Both the position numbers and the translations under genes were made by a program. Source: Streptomyces rimosus subsp. rimosus (GTDB lineage Bacteria; Actinomycetota; Actinomycetes; Streptomycetales; Streptomycetaceae). Taken from it: DNA of 64,000 nt. The stretch covers positions 1-64,000 of the forward strand of contig NZ_JOCQ01000020.1 of the NCBI RefSeq assembly GCF_000720725.1. The letters run 5' to 3'. Below the pieces are notes generated by a model that worked only from the letters and a program-made list of their open reading frames with translations, had not been told where the DNA came from and ran no database searches. This document shows, piece after piece, positions 35,630 to 44,007 of this stretch (position 1 is its first letter; each line of letters opens with the position of its first letter).

Positions 35630-36213
35630 GGGTCCGGCGTCCCGCCCTCCCCCAGGATCTCGGCCATCACCGCGCGCAGGGCGCGTCCCGTGCGGGGCCG
35701 CTCGCGCGTCAGCAGGCCGACCGCGCGGTCCAGCCACTCCCCGTCGCCGAACCGGGGGAACTCCTTGGCGGCGCCGGTGTGCGTGAGCAGCGCTTCGAAC
35801 AGCGCCAGATCGGTCAGGGTGTAGCGGCGGGGGTGGCGGTCGAAGGAGGCCAGCCAGTCCTCGTACGGGTGGCGCAGCGTCATGTGCAGATAGCCGCGGC
35901 CGACGCCCTGCCACGGGCCCGGGAGCCCGCCGATCAGACCCATCGGGCTCACGGAACCGTGCCGCGGGTACTTGCCGCCCAGTGAGAAGCCGATGCCCAG
36001 CATGATCCTGGACCAGGGGATCAGCAGCTCGTCGGCGGGGGTGCGGGCGTGCTGGTAGATGCCGTCGGGGCGGAACTCCAGCCAGAGACCGCCCGGCCGG
36101 AAGCAGTCGCCCACCACCCAGTGGCCGTCGACCCGCTCCAGCGGCCCCAGCGCCGCGCTCGTCCGCCCCGCCCCGCCACGTGTCCCGCTCGACCCGCAAC
36201 TCGTGTCACCCAT
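35617..36213 (-). CDS. Unknown soluble protein
   Basis: 198 aa from ATG 36213. Not recognised. The N-terminal part reads VDGHWVVGDCFRPGGLWLEFRPDGIYQHARTPADELLIPWSRIM, suggesting a small beta domain of the kind that evaluates or binds a ligand, followed by RGYLHMTLRHPYEDWLASFDRHPRRYTLTDLALFEALLTHTG and a helical end (LTRERPRTGRALRAVMAEILG). No signal or membrane helix. Convergent with, and overlapping by 13 bp, the thiolase gene. Confidence 0.7.
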   Translation of the reverse strand: MGDTSCGSSGTRGGAGRTSAALGPLERVDGHWVVGDCFRPGGLWLEFRPDGIYQHARTPADELLIPWSRIMLGIGFSLGGKYPRHGSVSPMGLIGGLPGPWQGVGRGYLHMTLRHPYEDWLASFDRHPRRYTLTDLALFEALLTHTGAAKEFPRFGDGEWLDRAVGLLTRERPRTGRALRAVMAEILGEGGTPDPHSR

Positions 36214-36312
36214 CCCGTAATTGGATCACATGTACGGCGAAAGGGGCGGTCGGTGCCCTGCCGATGCCGCCGATTCCGGGGCGTTGTCAGTGGTCCCTGC
36301 CACACTCGCTGC

Positions 36313-36897
36313 ATGACCGAATCAGGGGTTCAGGCAGGGGATCCGCCGGCCGTGCCACAGCCGGTGCACTACGCGCAGACGTGGGCGGCCGACGGCGACA
36401 CGCGGCGGCGTCCGCCGCTGGTGGGCGACGAACGGGAGATCCTGACCAGCTATCTGGAGTGGCACCGCGCCACCTTCGAGCTGAAGTGCTCGGGGGTGCC
36501 CGCCGACCGGCTCTCGGAGCGGTCGGTGCCGCCGTCCGGGCTGAGCCTGCACGGGCTGATACGGCACCTCGCCGGGGTGGAACGCTGGTGGTTCCACATC
36601 CAGTTCGCGGGCGAAGCGGCCCCGATGCTCCACTACTCCGACGAGGACCCCGACCAGGATTTCGGCGACCTGTCCGGGGACCCGGCACAGGCCCTGGCGC
36701 TCTGGCGCGAGCAGTGCGAGCACTCCCGCCGCATCGTGGCCGCCGCTCCGTCCCTGGACGTCACGGGCACCCACGCGGCCTCGGGAGCCCCGGTCTCCCT
36801 GCGCCGCGTCCTGGTCCACCTGATAGCCGAGTACGCCCAGCACAACGGCCATGCCGATCTGTTGCGCGAGCGGATCGACGGGGCCACCGGGAACTGA
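36313..36897 (+). CDS. DinB/DUF664 family protein
   Basis: 194 aa from ATG 36313. Four-helix bundle pattern of DinB-like metalloenzymes: REILTSYLEWHRATFELKCSGVPADRLSERSVPPSGLSLHGLIRHLAGVERWWFHIQFAG and LVHLIAEYAQHNGHADLLRERIDGATG. The three metal histidines are visible as HLAGVERWW (His of helix 2) and the H-x-x-H pair in AQHNGHADLLRE. Relatives are bacillithiol/mycothiol-dependent transferases or of unknown role. Cytoplasmic. Confidence 0.87.
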   Translation: MTESGVQAGDPPAVPQPVHYAQTWAADGDTRRRPPLVGDEREILTSYLEWHRATFELKCSGVPADRLSERSVPPSGLSLHGLIRHLAGVERWWFHIQFAGEAAPMLHYSDEDPDQDFGDLSGDPAQALALWREQCEHSRRIVAAAPSLDVTGTHAASGAPVSLRRVLVHLIAEYAQHNGHADLLRERIDGATGN

Positions 36898-37003
36898 CGG
36901 GCGGGGTTTTGACGCGGGCGCCCAGGGTAGGCGCGGCTGGCTGAAACGCCACTACGTACACTCGTGCGGCGTCCGGGTCGGCTCATTTTTGGAGGAGATG
37001 GAA

Positions 37004-37204
37004 TTGGCAAAGCCCCCCTTCGCGGCTTTGATCTGTGCGCTCGCGGGGCTTGGCACGGCGCTGGGTTTCCTGGCGGCCGAGCTGCGCGCGGACGGCTACG
37101 AGCAGTACGTCGAGTCGGTGACCACCGCCGCCGGAGTCATCTACATCGCCGCGGCCCTGGTCGGGGTGACGTGGTTCCGTGCCCGTCGGGCGGACGTGGA
37201 CTGA
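37004..37204 (+). CDS. Small two-helix membrane protein
   Basis: 66 aa from TTG 37004, with GGAGG at 36991-36995 giving 8-nt spacing. ATG 36998 in the same frame is only 2 nt from that ribosome site, though it adds just two residues. Two membrane helices (FAALICALAGLGTALGFLAAEL and VESVTTAAGVIYIAAALVGVTWF) with a short hydrophilic loop RADGYEQY. Unknown function. Followed by a strong terminator. Confidence 0.65.
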   Translation: MAKPPFAALICALAGLGTALGFLAAELRADGYEQYVESVTTAAGVIYIAAALVGVTWFRARRADVD

Positions 37205-37223
37205 GGCCCTTCCGGGGCACGCC

Positions 37224-37256
37224 GAAGCGGCCGACGCCAGGGGCGTCGGCCGCTTC
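37224..37256. terminator. Bidirectional terminator
   Basis: GAAGCGGCCGACGCC pairs perfectly over 15 bp with GGCGTCGGCCGCTTC (3-nt loop), between convergent genes. Confidence 0.88.
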
Positions 37257-37302
37257 GTGCCGTTCGCGGTGCCGGTCGGTGCCGGCCCGGTGCCGGTTCG
37301 GC

Positions 37303-37743
37303 TCAGTACCAGTTGTGGGACTGCCAGAAGTTCCAGGCGTCGCAGGGGCTGCCGTAGGTGGAGTTCATGTAGTCCAGACCCCACTTGATCTGGGTCTCCG
37401 GATTGGTCTTCCAGTCCGGACCGGCCGAGGCCATCTTCGAGCCCGGCTGCGCCTGCACGAGACCGTAGGCGCCGCTGGACGGGTTGGTCGCGGTCGGGTC
37501 CCAGCCGCTCTCCCGCTCGACGATGTTGCTGAAGCACTGGTACTGCGCCTGGTCCGGGATCAGCTTGTGCGCCGCGGCCTTGGCGTCGCTCGCCGTCGCG
37601 GCGGACGGCGCCTGGGCCGGGGTGGCGGCCTGGGCCGGCGTGGCGGCGAAGGCGGCGGCGCCCAGGGCGACGGCACCGGCCGCGACGACGGCCTTCTTGT
37701 GGGCGGCGAGACGGCGGGTGATCGTGGACGAGGTGACGCTCAC
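37303..37743 (-). CDS. Secreted SLT-type lytic transglycosylase
   Basis: 146 aa from GTG 37743. Signal peptide at about 10-39 (KKAVVAAGAVALGAAAFAATPAQA). The mature domain has the transglycosylase core: FSNIVERESGWDPTATNPSSGAYGLVQAQPGSKM (catalytic Glu in ERESGW, then the S-G-A-Y-G-L-x-Q block), NPETQIKWGLDYMNSTYGSPCDAWNFW, with two cysteines. Such small enzymes cleave peptidoglycan glycan strands; in streptomycetes they accompany Rpf resuscitation factors. A 200-nt structured leader lies upstream. Confidence 0.87.
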   Translation of the reverse strand: MSVTSSTITRRLAAHKKAVVAAGAVALGAAAFAATPAQAATPAQAPSAATASDAKAAAHKLIPDQAQYQCFSNIVERESGWDPTATNPSSGAYGLVQAQPGSKMASAGPDWKTNPETQIKWGLDYMNSTYGSPCDAWNFWQSHNWY

Positions 37744-38137
37744 GGGAGGAGAAGCCTTCCGTCGGGGTGCAGAGGAACGCCGCCGAGGGCGCACCCGGGG
37801 GGAGGAGAGGCGCGCTGCTCTCGGCGACACATTCACCCTGGGAAGTGGTCGGGGGGCGTGGCAACACCCGCTCTTACTAGTGGATCTCGCATGCGGGGCG
37901 GAAGGTCCCGGCCGTTGTGGCCCATGGGGGAGCGGGTCGCGCGAGGCGCGGAGGCTACGAAGGGGCGTCGTATGTGACGGAGGTCCTGTGGGTGAGGTCA
38001 CAGGTGGGGGAGGGGTGTGAGTGAGGTTGTAAGGGGCTTGCTTCGGGTTTGGGTATTACGGGTGGGGGTGGAGCGGTCACCTGACTCACCACTGAGGCGT
38101 CGGATCGCGATGAACGCGGCCATCGGCCCGGCGGCAG
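37744..38137. other. Leader and promoter region of the transglycosylase gene
   Basis: No gene is supported here. Read on the minus strand, it has an AT-richer promoter patch (37870-37890), a CCCAGGGTGAATG element near 37838-37850, then a CGCCGAG/CTCGGCG stem just before the start. The GGGUGAAU piece recalls the c-di-AMP (ydaO) riboswitch common upstream of streptomycete wall hydrolases, but its other conserved boxes were not found. 38000-38060 is locally GT-rich and featureless. Confidence 0.45.
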
Positions 38138-38201
38138 CCCGGACCACCTGGAGCCCGGACCACCTGGAGCCTGGACTACCGGGAGTCCGGACTACCGGGA
38201 G
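38138..38201. repeat. Four 16-bp tandem repeats running into the aldo/keto reductase 3' end
   Basis: Units at 38138, 38154, 38170 and 38186. Units 1 and 2 are identical (CCCGGACCACCTGGAG); units 3 and 4 (CCTGGACTACCGGGAG, TCCGGACTACCGGGAG) differ from each other at two positions. The last unit contains the reductase stop codon (38192-38194). Confidence 0.9.
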
Positions 38202-39202
38202 CCCGCCACGGGGCGCCGCTTGTAGAAGGACTCCTCCAGGTAGGCGGCCTCGTGCGGCTGGTAGGGCTCCTCCAGGTAGGCGGCCTCGTCCTCGTCGAGT
38301 TCGACGTCCACCGCGGCGACCGCGTCGGCCAGCTGGGCCGGCTTGGTGACCCCGACGATGGGCGAGGTCACCACCGGGTTGCGCATGACCCAGGCCAGGG
38401 CGACCTGGGCCGGGGACAGGCCCCGCTTGCCCGCGATCTCGTGGACGCGTTCGGCCACTGCCTGGTCCTCGTCGCGGTAGAGGATCTTGCCGCCCTCGTC
38501 GGTCCCGGCCCGCGCCGTGGCGGTGTCCCGGACCCGCGTCAGCCTGCCCCGTGCCAGCGGGCTCCACGGGATCACGCCGATGCCCTGGTCGGCACAGAGC
38601 GGGAGCATCTCCCGCTCTGCTTCCCGGTGGATGAGGTTGTAGTGGTCCTGCATCGACACGAACCGGGTCCAGCCGTTCAGGTCGGCCAGGTACAGCGCCT
38701 TGGCGAACTGCCAGGCGTACATGGAAGAGGCTCCGATGTAGCGGACCTTCCCGGACTTGACCGCGTCGTGCAGCGCCTCAAGGGTTTCCTCGATCGGGGT
38801 GTCGTAGTCCCAGCGGTGGATCTGGTACAGGTCGATGTAGTCGGTCCCCAGCCGCTTCAGGGAGGCGTCGAGCTCGGCGAAGATCGCCTTGCGGGACAGC
38901 CCGGCGCCGTTCGGGCCGGGGCGCATCCGCATCCAGACCTTGGTGGAGAGGACGACCTCCTCGCGCCGGGTGAAGTCCTTGACCGCCCGGCCGACGATCT
39001 CCTCGCTGCTTCCGGCGCTGTACCCATTGGCCGTGTCGAGGAAGTTGACGCCGCCCTCAAGGGCCTGCTTGATGATGTCCCGACTGGCGTCCGCGCCCAG
39101 CGACCAGGGCTCGCCGCCCCGGTCCGGCTCGCCGAAGCTCATGCAGCCGAGGGCGATGGCGGACACTTCCAGTCCGGTCTTTCCGAGTTTGATGTATCGC
39201 AC
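38192..39202 (-). CDS. Aldo/keto reductase
   Basis: 336 aa from GTG 39202. A CCTAGGTT -10-like box 7-8 nt upstream suggests a leaderless start. AKR motifs: ALGCMSFGEPD, NFLDTANGYSAGSSEEIVG (Asp and Tyr of the tetrad), LSTKVW (Lys), IDLYQIHRWD (His), VIPWSPLARGRLTR, SPIVGVTKPAQL. Resembles YajO/AKR-type reductases of plant-pathogen and soil actinobacteria. The C-terminus contains an in-frame 36-bp duplication giving EAAYLEE twice, beyond the normal E-E-P-Y-x-P-H end of the family. Substrate unknown. Confidence 0.9.
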   Translation of the reverse strand: MRYIKLGKTGLEVSAIALGCMSFGEPDRGGEPWSLGADASRDIIKQALEGGVNFLDTANGYSAGSSEEIVGRAVKDFTRREEVVLSTKVWMRMRPGPNGAGLSRKAIFAELDASLKRLGTDYIDLYQIHRWDYDTPIEETLEALHDAVKSGKVRYIGASSMYAWQFAKALYLADLNGWTRFVSMQDHYNLIHREAEREMLPLCADQGIGVIPWSPLARGRLTRVRDTATARAGTDEGGKILYRDEDQAVAERVHEIAGKRGLSPAQVALAWVMRNPVVTSPIVGVTKPAQLADAVAAVDVELDEDEAAYLEEPYQPHEAAYLEESFYKRRPVAGSR

Positions 39203-39300
39203 GTTTGCGAACCTAGGAGTTGGAGTTCGTTCTAACGCAATACGTCTCGGTCCGGAATCCGGAGGCGTGGGGCATGCGCACCCTGTCAGGTTTCGCCCGG

Positions 39301-40338
39301 TTAGGCAGCGTCCGGAGATGGTTTTTCCGGTACCGGCCCTGAGCGTGGCTCCGGCTCCGGCGACCGGGGCGTAGCCCCCGAGCCCGCCCCGGCTCCCGCC
39401 CCCGTCCCCGGCCCGCCGAACGTCGCCGGTACGTCGAAAGCCGCCCGCCGCGTCGCCCGGCGCAGGGCCTTGAGGAGGGTGCCGCCCAGGGTGAGCGTCA
39501 GCACGACGGTGACCGCGGCGCGCGGCAGGTCCCAGCCGAGCGAGGTCGCCAGACAGTACGCCACGAAGCGGGCCAGGTTGTCGGGCAGCGGATCGCCCGG
39601 TACGAACGAGACGCCGGAGGCCATGCCGCCGATGTACGGCCAGCCCTGGAGGTTCATGACCAGGCCGTACAGGACGGCGGAGACCGCGCCGTACAGCGCG
39701 ATCATGGCCAGCTCGCGGCGCCCGCGCAGCCGGTCCGGGCCCGGCAGCAGCCCCGCGCCCATCGCCACCCACCCCATGGACAGCATCTGGAACGGCAGCC
39801 ACGGCCCCACGCCGCCGGTCAGCAGCGCGGAGGCGAACATCGACACCGAGCCGAGCACGAAGCCGAAGCCCGGGCCCAGCACCCGCCCGGCCAGCACCAT
39901 CAGGAAGAACATCGGCTCGATGCCGGCGGTGCCCGCGCCGAGCGGGCGCATCGCCGCGCCCGCGGCGGCCAGGACGCCGAGCATGGCGATGGCCTTCGAG
40001 TCCAGACTGGGCGTGCCGCGTGCGGCGGAGGCCGCGGAGGTGTCGGCGATCGTGGCCACGACGACGGCCAGCAGCAGCGGCAGCATGGCCGCGAACAGCC
40101 ACGGCGCGTCCTTGGAGTGCGCGAGCCCGGAGGCGGAAGCGGCCAGCAGCGGCCACCCGAAGGCCATCACGCCGATGACCGAGATGAGGACGAGCGCGGC
40201 AACGGACCGCGGCCCGAGCCGTACGGCCCGCACCTGCCGGTCCGCCCGCTCCTGCCGGTCCGCCCGCGCACGCCGGTTCGCCGCCGTCCGGCTCCACGGC
40301 CGCCCCGGTCCCGGACGTGCCCCGTCGTGGCGCGTCAT
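39301..40338 (-). CDS. ECF transporter S component (predicted cobalamin-specific)
   Basis: 345 aa from ATG 40338, overlapping the ATPase stop by 4 bp (ATGA). A basic N-terminus (RRARADRQERADRQVRAVR) precedes about eight hydrophobic segments, more than the usual six. The S-component signature lies in AMLGVLAAAGAAMRPLGAGTAGIEPMFFLMVLAGRVLGPGFGFVLGSVSMFASALLTGGVGPWLPFQMLSMGWV. A Pro/Gly-rich tail ends it. Last gene of the B12-riboswitch operon, so cobalamin or a precursor is the likely ligand. Confidence 0.85.
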   Translation of the reverse strand: MTRHDGARPGPGRPWSRTAANRRARADRQERADRQVRAVRLGPRSVAALVLISVIGVMAFGWPLLAASASGLAHSKDAPWLFAAMLPLLLAVVVATIADTSAASAARGTPSLDSKAIAMLGVLAAAGAAMRPLGAGTAGIEPMFFLMVLAGRVLGPGFGFVLGSVSMFASALLTGGVGPWLPFQMLSMGWVAMGAGLLPGPDRLRGRRELAMIALYGAVSAVLYGLVMNLQGWPYIGGMASGVSFVPGDPLPDNLARFVAYCLATSLGWDLPRAAVTVVLTLTLGGTLLKALRRATRRAAFDVPATFGGPGTGAGAGAGSGATPRSPEPEPRSGPVPEKPSPDAA

Positions 40339-42140
40339 GCCGTGGCCTCCAGCGCCTGCGCGACCTGCGGCACCGTGAGCCACGGCAGCGGCGCGAGCAC
40401 CTTGGCGACCTGCGGTGCGAAGGCGGGCGAGGAGACGACGACCTCCGCGGTCGGGCCGTCCGCGACGATCTCGCCGTCCGCGAGGATGACGACGCGGTGG
40501 GCCAGCTCGGCGGCCAGCTCGACGTCGTGCGTGGCCAGCACGATCGCATGCCCCTCGGCGGCCAGCCCGCGCAGCAGCTGCACGAGGCGGCCCTTGGCCG
40601 CGTAGTCCAGACCGCGGGTCGGCTCGTCGAGCAGGAGCAGCGGCGGGCGGGCGGTGAGCACGACGGCCAGCGCGAGGGCGAGCCGCTGGCCCTCGGAGAG
40701 GTCGCGTGGGTGGGTGCCGTCCGCCACGTCCGGGAGCAGCCGGGTGACCAGGTCCCGGCAGGTGCCGGGGGCGGCGTCCGCGTCGTGGTCGGCGGCGGCG
40801 CACTCGGCGGCGACGGTGTCCGCGTACAGGAGGTCGCGCGGTTCCTGCGGTACGAGGCCGACGTGGCGCAGCAGCGTGCGCGGGCCGGTGCGGTGCGGTG
40901 CCGCGCCGCCGACGCGTACCGAGCCGGCGGCGGGCTCGTGCATGCCGACGAGGGTGCCGAGCAGGGTGGACTTGCCCGCGCCGTTACGGCCCATCAGGGC
41001 GATGGTCTCGCCGGCGCGTACGGCCAGGTCGACGCGGTGCAGGGCGTCGATCCGGCCGCGCCGTACGGACAGGCCCACGGCCTCGGCGGCGGGCGGGCCG
41101 CCGGTGGTGACGGGGAGCGGGACGGGGGCCGGCGCGGACCGCGCATCGGCACCGGTCCCCGTACCCGTACGAGCATCCCGGCGCCGCCACCGGCCCAGAC
41201 GCTTCCGGGCGCCACCACCGTCGGCAGTACCGGTCCCGGCCCCGGATGCGGCGTCCGAACCAACCGTCCCCGCACTGTCACCGTCCCCGGCCGCGGCTTC
41301 CGGCCCCATACCCCCCGGCTCCACCCCCACCAGCCGTTCCCGCAGTGAGGACGCCCTGCGGCGGGCGTCGCGTACGGACAGCGGCAGTGGCGACCACTCG
41401 GCGAGGCGGCCGAGGGCCACCACCGGCGGGTGGACGGGGGAGACGGCCATGATGTCGGCGGGCGCGCCGGTGATCGGGGGCGCGCCGGGCGCGGGCAGCA
41501 GGATGACCTGGTCCGCGTACTGCACGACGCGCTCCAGCCGGTGTTCCGCCAGCAGGACCGTCGTGCCGAGGTCGTGCACCAGGCGTTGCAGTACGGCGAG
41601 CACCTCCTCGGCGGCGGCCGGGTCGAGGGCCGAGGTCGGCTCGTCCAGGACCAGCACCTTGGGGTGGGTGGTGAGGACGGAGCCGATGGCGACGCGCTGC
41701 TGCTGGCCGCCGGAGAGCGTGGTGATGGCGCGGTCGCGCAGGTCGGCGAGGCCGAGGAGATCCAGGGTCTCCTCGACGCGGCGCCGCATCACGTCCGGGG
41801 CCAGGCCCAGCGACTCCATGCCGTACGCGAGTTCGTCCTCGACGGTGTCGGTGACGAAGTGGGCGAGCGGGTCCTGGCCCACGGTGCCGACGACGTCGGC
41901 GAGTTCGCGCGGCCGATGGGTGCGGGTGTCGCGCCCGGCGACGGTGACGCGGCCGTGCAGGGTGCCGCCGGTGAAGTGCGGCACGAGGCCGCAGACGGCG
42001 TTGAGGACGGTGGACTTGCCGACGCCGGACGGGCCGACGAGCAGGCACAGTTCGCCCTCCGGCACGGTCAGGTCGATGCCCTGGACGGCGGGCTCCGCCG
42101 CGTCCCCGTAGGTGACCGACACCTGGTCGAAGCGGATCAC
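40335..42140 (-). CDS. Fused double ATPase of ECF transporter (EcfA1-EcfA2)
   Basis: 601 aa from GTG 42140 (AAGGAG 8 nt upstream; overlaps the ecfT stop by 4 bp). NBD1 at 1-230: Walker A GPSGVGKST, signature LSGGQQQRVAIG, Walker B VLVLDEPTSALD. A low-complexity linker (about 270-345) follows. NBD2 at 350-600: Walker A GRNGAGKST, signature LSEGQRLALAL, Walker B LLLLDEPTRGLD. Both sites look catalytically complete, although NBD2 has E for the second Gly of the signature. It energises the EcfT/S complex. Fusion of the two ATPases is common in actinobacteria. Confidence 0.92.
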   Translation of the reverse strand: MIRFDQVSVTYGDAAEPAVQGIDLTVPEGELCLLVGPSGVGKSTVLNAVCGLVPHFTGGTLHGRVTVAGRDTRTHRPRELADVVGTVGQDPLAHFVTDTVEDELAYGMESLGLAPDVMRRRVEETLDLLGLADLRDRAITTLSGGQQQRVAIGSVLTTHPKVLVLDEPTSALDPAAAEEVLAVLQRLVHDLGTTVLLAEHRLERVVQYADQVILLPAPGAPPITGAPADIMAVSPVHPPVVALGRLAEWSPLPLSVRDARRRASSLRERLVGVEPGGMGPEAAAGDGDSAGTVGSDAASGAGTGTADGGGARKRLGRWRRRDARTGTGTGADARSAPAPVPLPVTTGGPPAAEAVGLSVRRGRIDALHRVDLAVRAGETIALMGRNGAGKSTLLGTLVGMHEPAAGSVRVGGAAPHRTGPRTLLRHVGLVPQEPRDLLYADTVAAECAAADHDADAAPGTCRDLVTRLLPDVADGTHPRDLSEGQRLALALAVVLTARPPLLLLDEPTRGLDYAAKGRLVQLLRGLAAEGHAIVLATHDVELAAELAHRVVILADGEIVADGPTAEVVVSSPAFAPQVAKVLAPLPWLTVPQVAQALEATA

Positions 42141-43255
42141 TGCGGGGACTCCTTCGTGTACGGCTCCGCCCGCGGCGGCAGCGGCGCCACGAACGCCGGC
42201 AGCAGCCCGACCAGCACTCCGGCGGCGGGCCACAGCGGGAGGACGGGCGCGGTGAGCGGGACGGCGGGCGGGTGCAGGGCGGCCGGGTCGGCAGAGTTCG
42301 CCCAGATCATCAGGGCGGCCACCGCGATGCCGGACCCGGACACCAGCCAGGCGCGCACGCCCCACCGGTCGGGCCGGTAGCGGCTGCGTATGGAGCGGCG
42401 CCCGCCCAGCCACAGCCCGCCGAGCGCCGCGGCCAGTCCGGCGAGCAGCACCGGCAGGCCGTACGCCGCTCCCGTGTCTGCCAGCAGCCCGTACGTACCG
42501 GCGCAGACCCCGAGCAGGCCGCCGAGGGTGAGCGTGGTGGTGGTGTGCCGTACGGCGGGCGGGACCTGTGCCGTACGGCCGTAACCGCGTGCGTCCATGG
42601 CCGCCGCCAGCGCCACCGAGCGTTCCAGCGCGCCCTCCAGTACCGGCAGCCCGACCTGGAGCAGCGCCTTGAAACCGCGGTCCGGGCGTCCGCGCAGTCG
42701 GCGCGCGGCCCGCAGCCGCTGCACGTCGGCGACCAGGTTCGGCGCGAACGTCATCGCTACGACGACCGCCACGCCCGCCTCGTACAGCGCGCCCGGCAGC
42801 GACTTCAGCAGACGCGCCGGACTGGCGAGCGCGTTCGCGGCGCCCACGCAGATGAGGAGGGTGCCGAGCTTCAGCCCGTCGTAGAAGGCGAACAGCATGC
42901 CCTCGGCCGTGACCCGGCCGCCGATGCGCACGCCGCGCGCCCACTCGGGCAGCGGCACCTCCGGCAGCGTGACCAGCACATGTGTGCCCGGGATGGGGGA
43001 GCCGAGGAAGAACGCGAAGACCAGGCGGATGCCGATCACCAGCAGGCCCAGTTTGAGGAACGCGCCGTACGAGCGGGCCCACGGCGCGTCCGTGCGGCGC
43101 GCCGCGACGACGTACCCCGCGACCCCGATCAGCAGGCCGAGCAGCAGCGGGTTGGTGGTCCGGGACGCGGCGGCGGCCAGGCCCAGCGCCCACAGCCACC
43201 AGGCGCCGGCGTGCAGCGCGGTGGAGCGGGTGGCCCGGGGAGCGAGGGCGCTCAT
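42137..43255 (-). CDS. ecfT: ECF transporter transmembrane component EcfT (CbiQ family)
   Basis: 372 aa from ATG 43255 (ATGA overlap with the upstream gene). An N-terminal helical bundle (WWLWALGLAAAASRTTNPLLLGLLIGVAGYVV), then the two coupling-helix motifs with A-R-G cores: RLRAARRLRGRP and ALAAAMDARGYGRTA, which dock on the ATPases. Extra hydrophobic segments at the C-terminus (LGGLLGVCAGTYGLL ... GIAVAALMIWANSADP ... LPLWPAAGVLVGLLPAFV) make it longer than typical 260-residue CbiQ proteins. Confidence 0.9.
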   Translation of the reverse strand: MSALAPRATRSTALHAGAWWLWALGLAAAASRTTNPLLLGLLIGVAGYVVAARRTDAPWARSYGAFLKLGLLVIGIRLVFAFFLGSPIPGTHVLVTLPEVPLPEWARGVRIGGRVTAEGMLFAFYDGLKLGTLLICVGAANALASPARLLKSLPGALYEAGVAVVVAMTFAPNLVADVQRLRAARRLRGRPDRGFKALLQVGLPVLEGALERSVALAAAMDARGYGRTAQVPPAVRHTTTTLTLGGLLGVCAGTYGLLADTGAAYGLPVLLAGLAAALGGLWLGGRRSIRSRYRPDRWGVRAWLVSGSGIAVAALMIWANSADPAALHPPAVPLTAPVLPLWPAAGVLVGLLPAFVAPLPPRAEPYTKESPQ

Positions 43256-44007
43256 CCGCGGCGGCGGCGCGCTTGCCACCCGGCCGCCGCGCCCAGGACG
43301 ACCACGGCCGCGATGCCGCCGATCAGCCCGGCGGAGGGACCGCCCGAGTCGTCACCGTCCGCCTGCTTTCCGGAGGCGTCGGGCCTTTCGGACTCCGAAC
43401 CGGACCCGGATTCAGAACCGGACCCGGATGCAGAACCCGGCCCGGATTCAGAACCCGACCCCGGCCCGGCCTTCTCCGCACACCCCGCCTTCGGATACCC
43501 CGAGATCGCGCACAGCAGCGCGTTCGCGTCGTAGCGCAGCGGCCCCGCGACCGCGGCGAGCGCGTCACCGACCGTGCCGTCCTCCGGCAGCCGCGCGCAC
43601 TCCGTACGGATCTCCGGCGGTGTCTCGCCCCGCGGCGCCTCCGCCTTCGTACCGAAGTCGAGGACCAGCCCGACCCGCTTCCTGCCGTCCTCGGCGGGCG
43701 TCTTCGCGCAGATCGCGGCGAAGTCCGGTGCCCGGCGCGGCTTGCCCGCCTCGGCCGAGCCGGTGCTGACGGTGAAGCGGAAGCCCGCCACGGCGCCGTC
43801 CCGGGGCCGGGAGGTGGCCGGGCCCTCGGTCGCGTACGACCAGCCGCCGTCCTTCGACGCCGGGGCGCCCGCCGCCGGGCCGTCCCAGAAGGACCAGTAG
43901 CGGTAGTCCTGGGCCTGGGCGGGCGCGGCGCCCAGGCCCGTGGCCGTGGCGGCCAGGGCCAGGGTGCCGAGGAGGCGGACGGAGCGGGACCGTGGCGAGC
44001 GACGCAT
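43252..44007 (-). CDS. Membrane-anchored extracytoplasmic protein, SCO2322 family
   Basis: 251 aa from ATG 44007; its start overlaps the preceding stop by one base (TGATG). Signal peptide (LLGTLALAATATGLGAAPAQAQ), then YRYWSFWDGPAA and SYATEGPATSRPRDGAVAGFRFTVS, one long Gly/Ser/Glu linker, and a C-terminal membrane helix (AGLIGGIAAVVVLGAAAGWQARRR): a type I membrane protein. The DYRYWSFW start recalls the DUF4430-like beta domain of cobalamin carriers. In the operon it sits between an alpha/alpha-barrel protein and EcfT, so a role in presenting cobalamin to the transporter is inferred. Confidence 0.82.
   Translation of the reverse strand: MRRSPRSRSVRLLGTLALAATATGLGAAPAQAQDYRYWSFWDGPAAGAPASKDGGWSYATEGPATSRPRDGAVAGFRFTVSTGSAEAGKPRRAPDFAAICAKTPAEDGRKRVGLVLDFGTKAEAPRGETPPEIRTECARLPEDGTVGDALAAVAGPLRYDANALLCAISGYPKAGCAEKAGPGSGSESGPGSASGSGSESGSGSESERPDASGKQADGDDSGGPSAGLIGGIAAVVVLGAAAGWQARRRRG

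Noticed and set aside
37744..37950. c-di-AMP (ydaO) riboswitch upstream of the transglycosylase
   Set aside because: Only the GGGUGAAU-like block is present; the GGGGACCC and CGUCAGCU boxes were not found. A covariance-model search would settle it.
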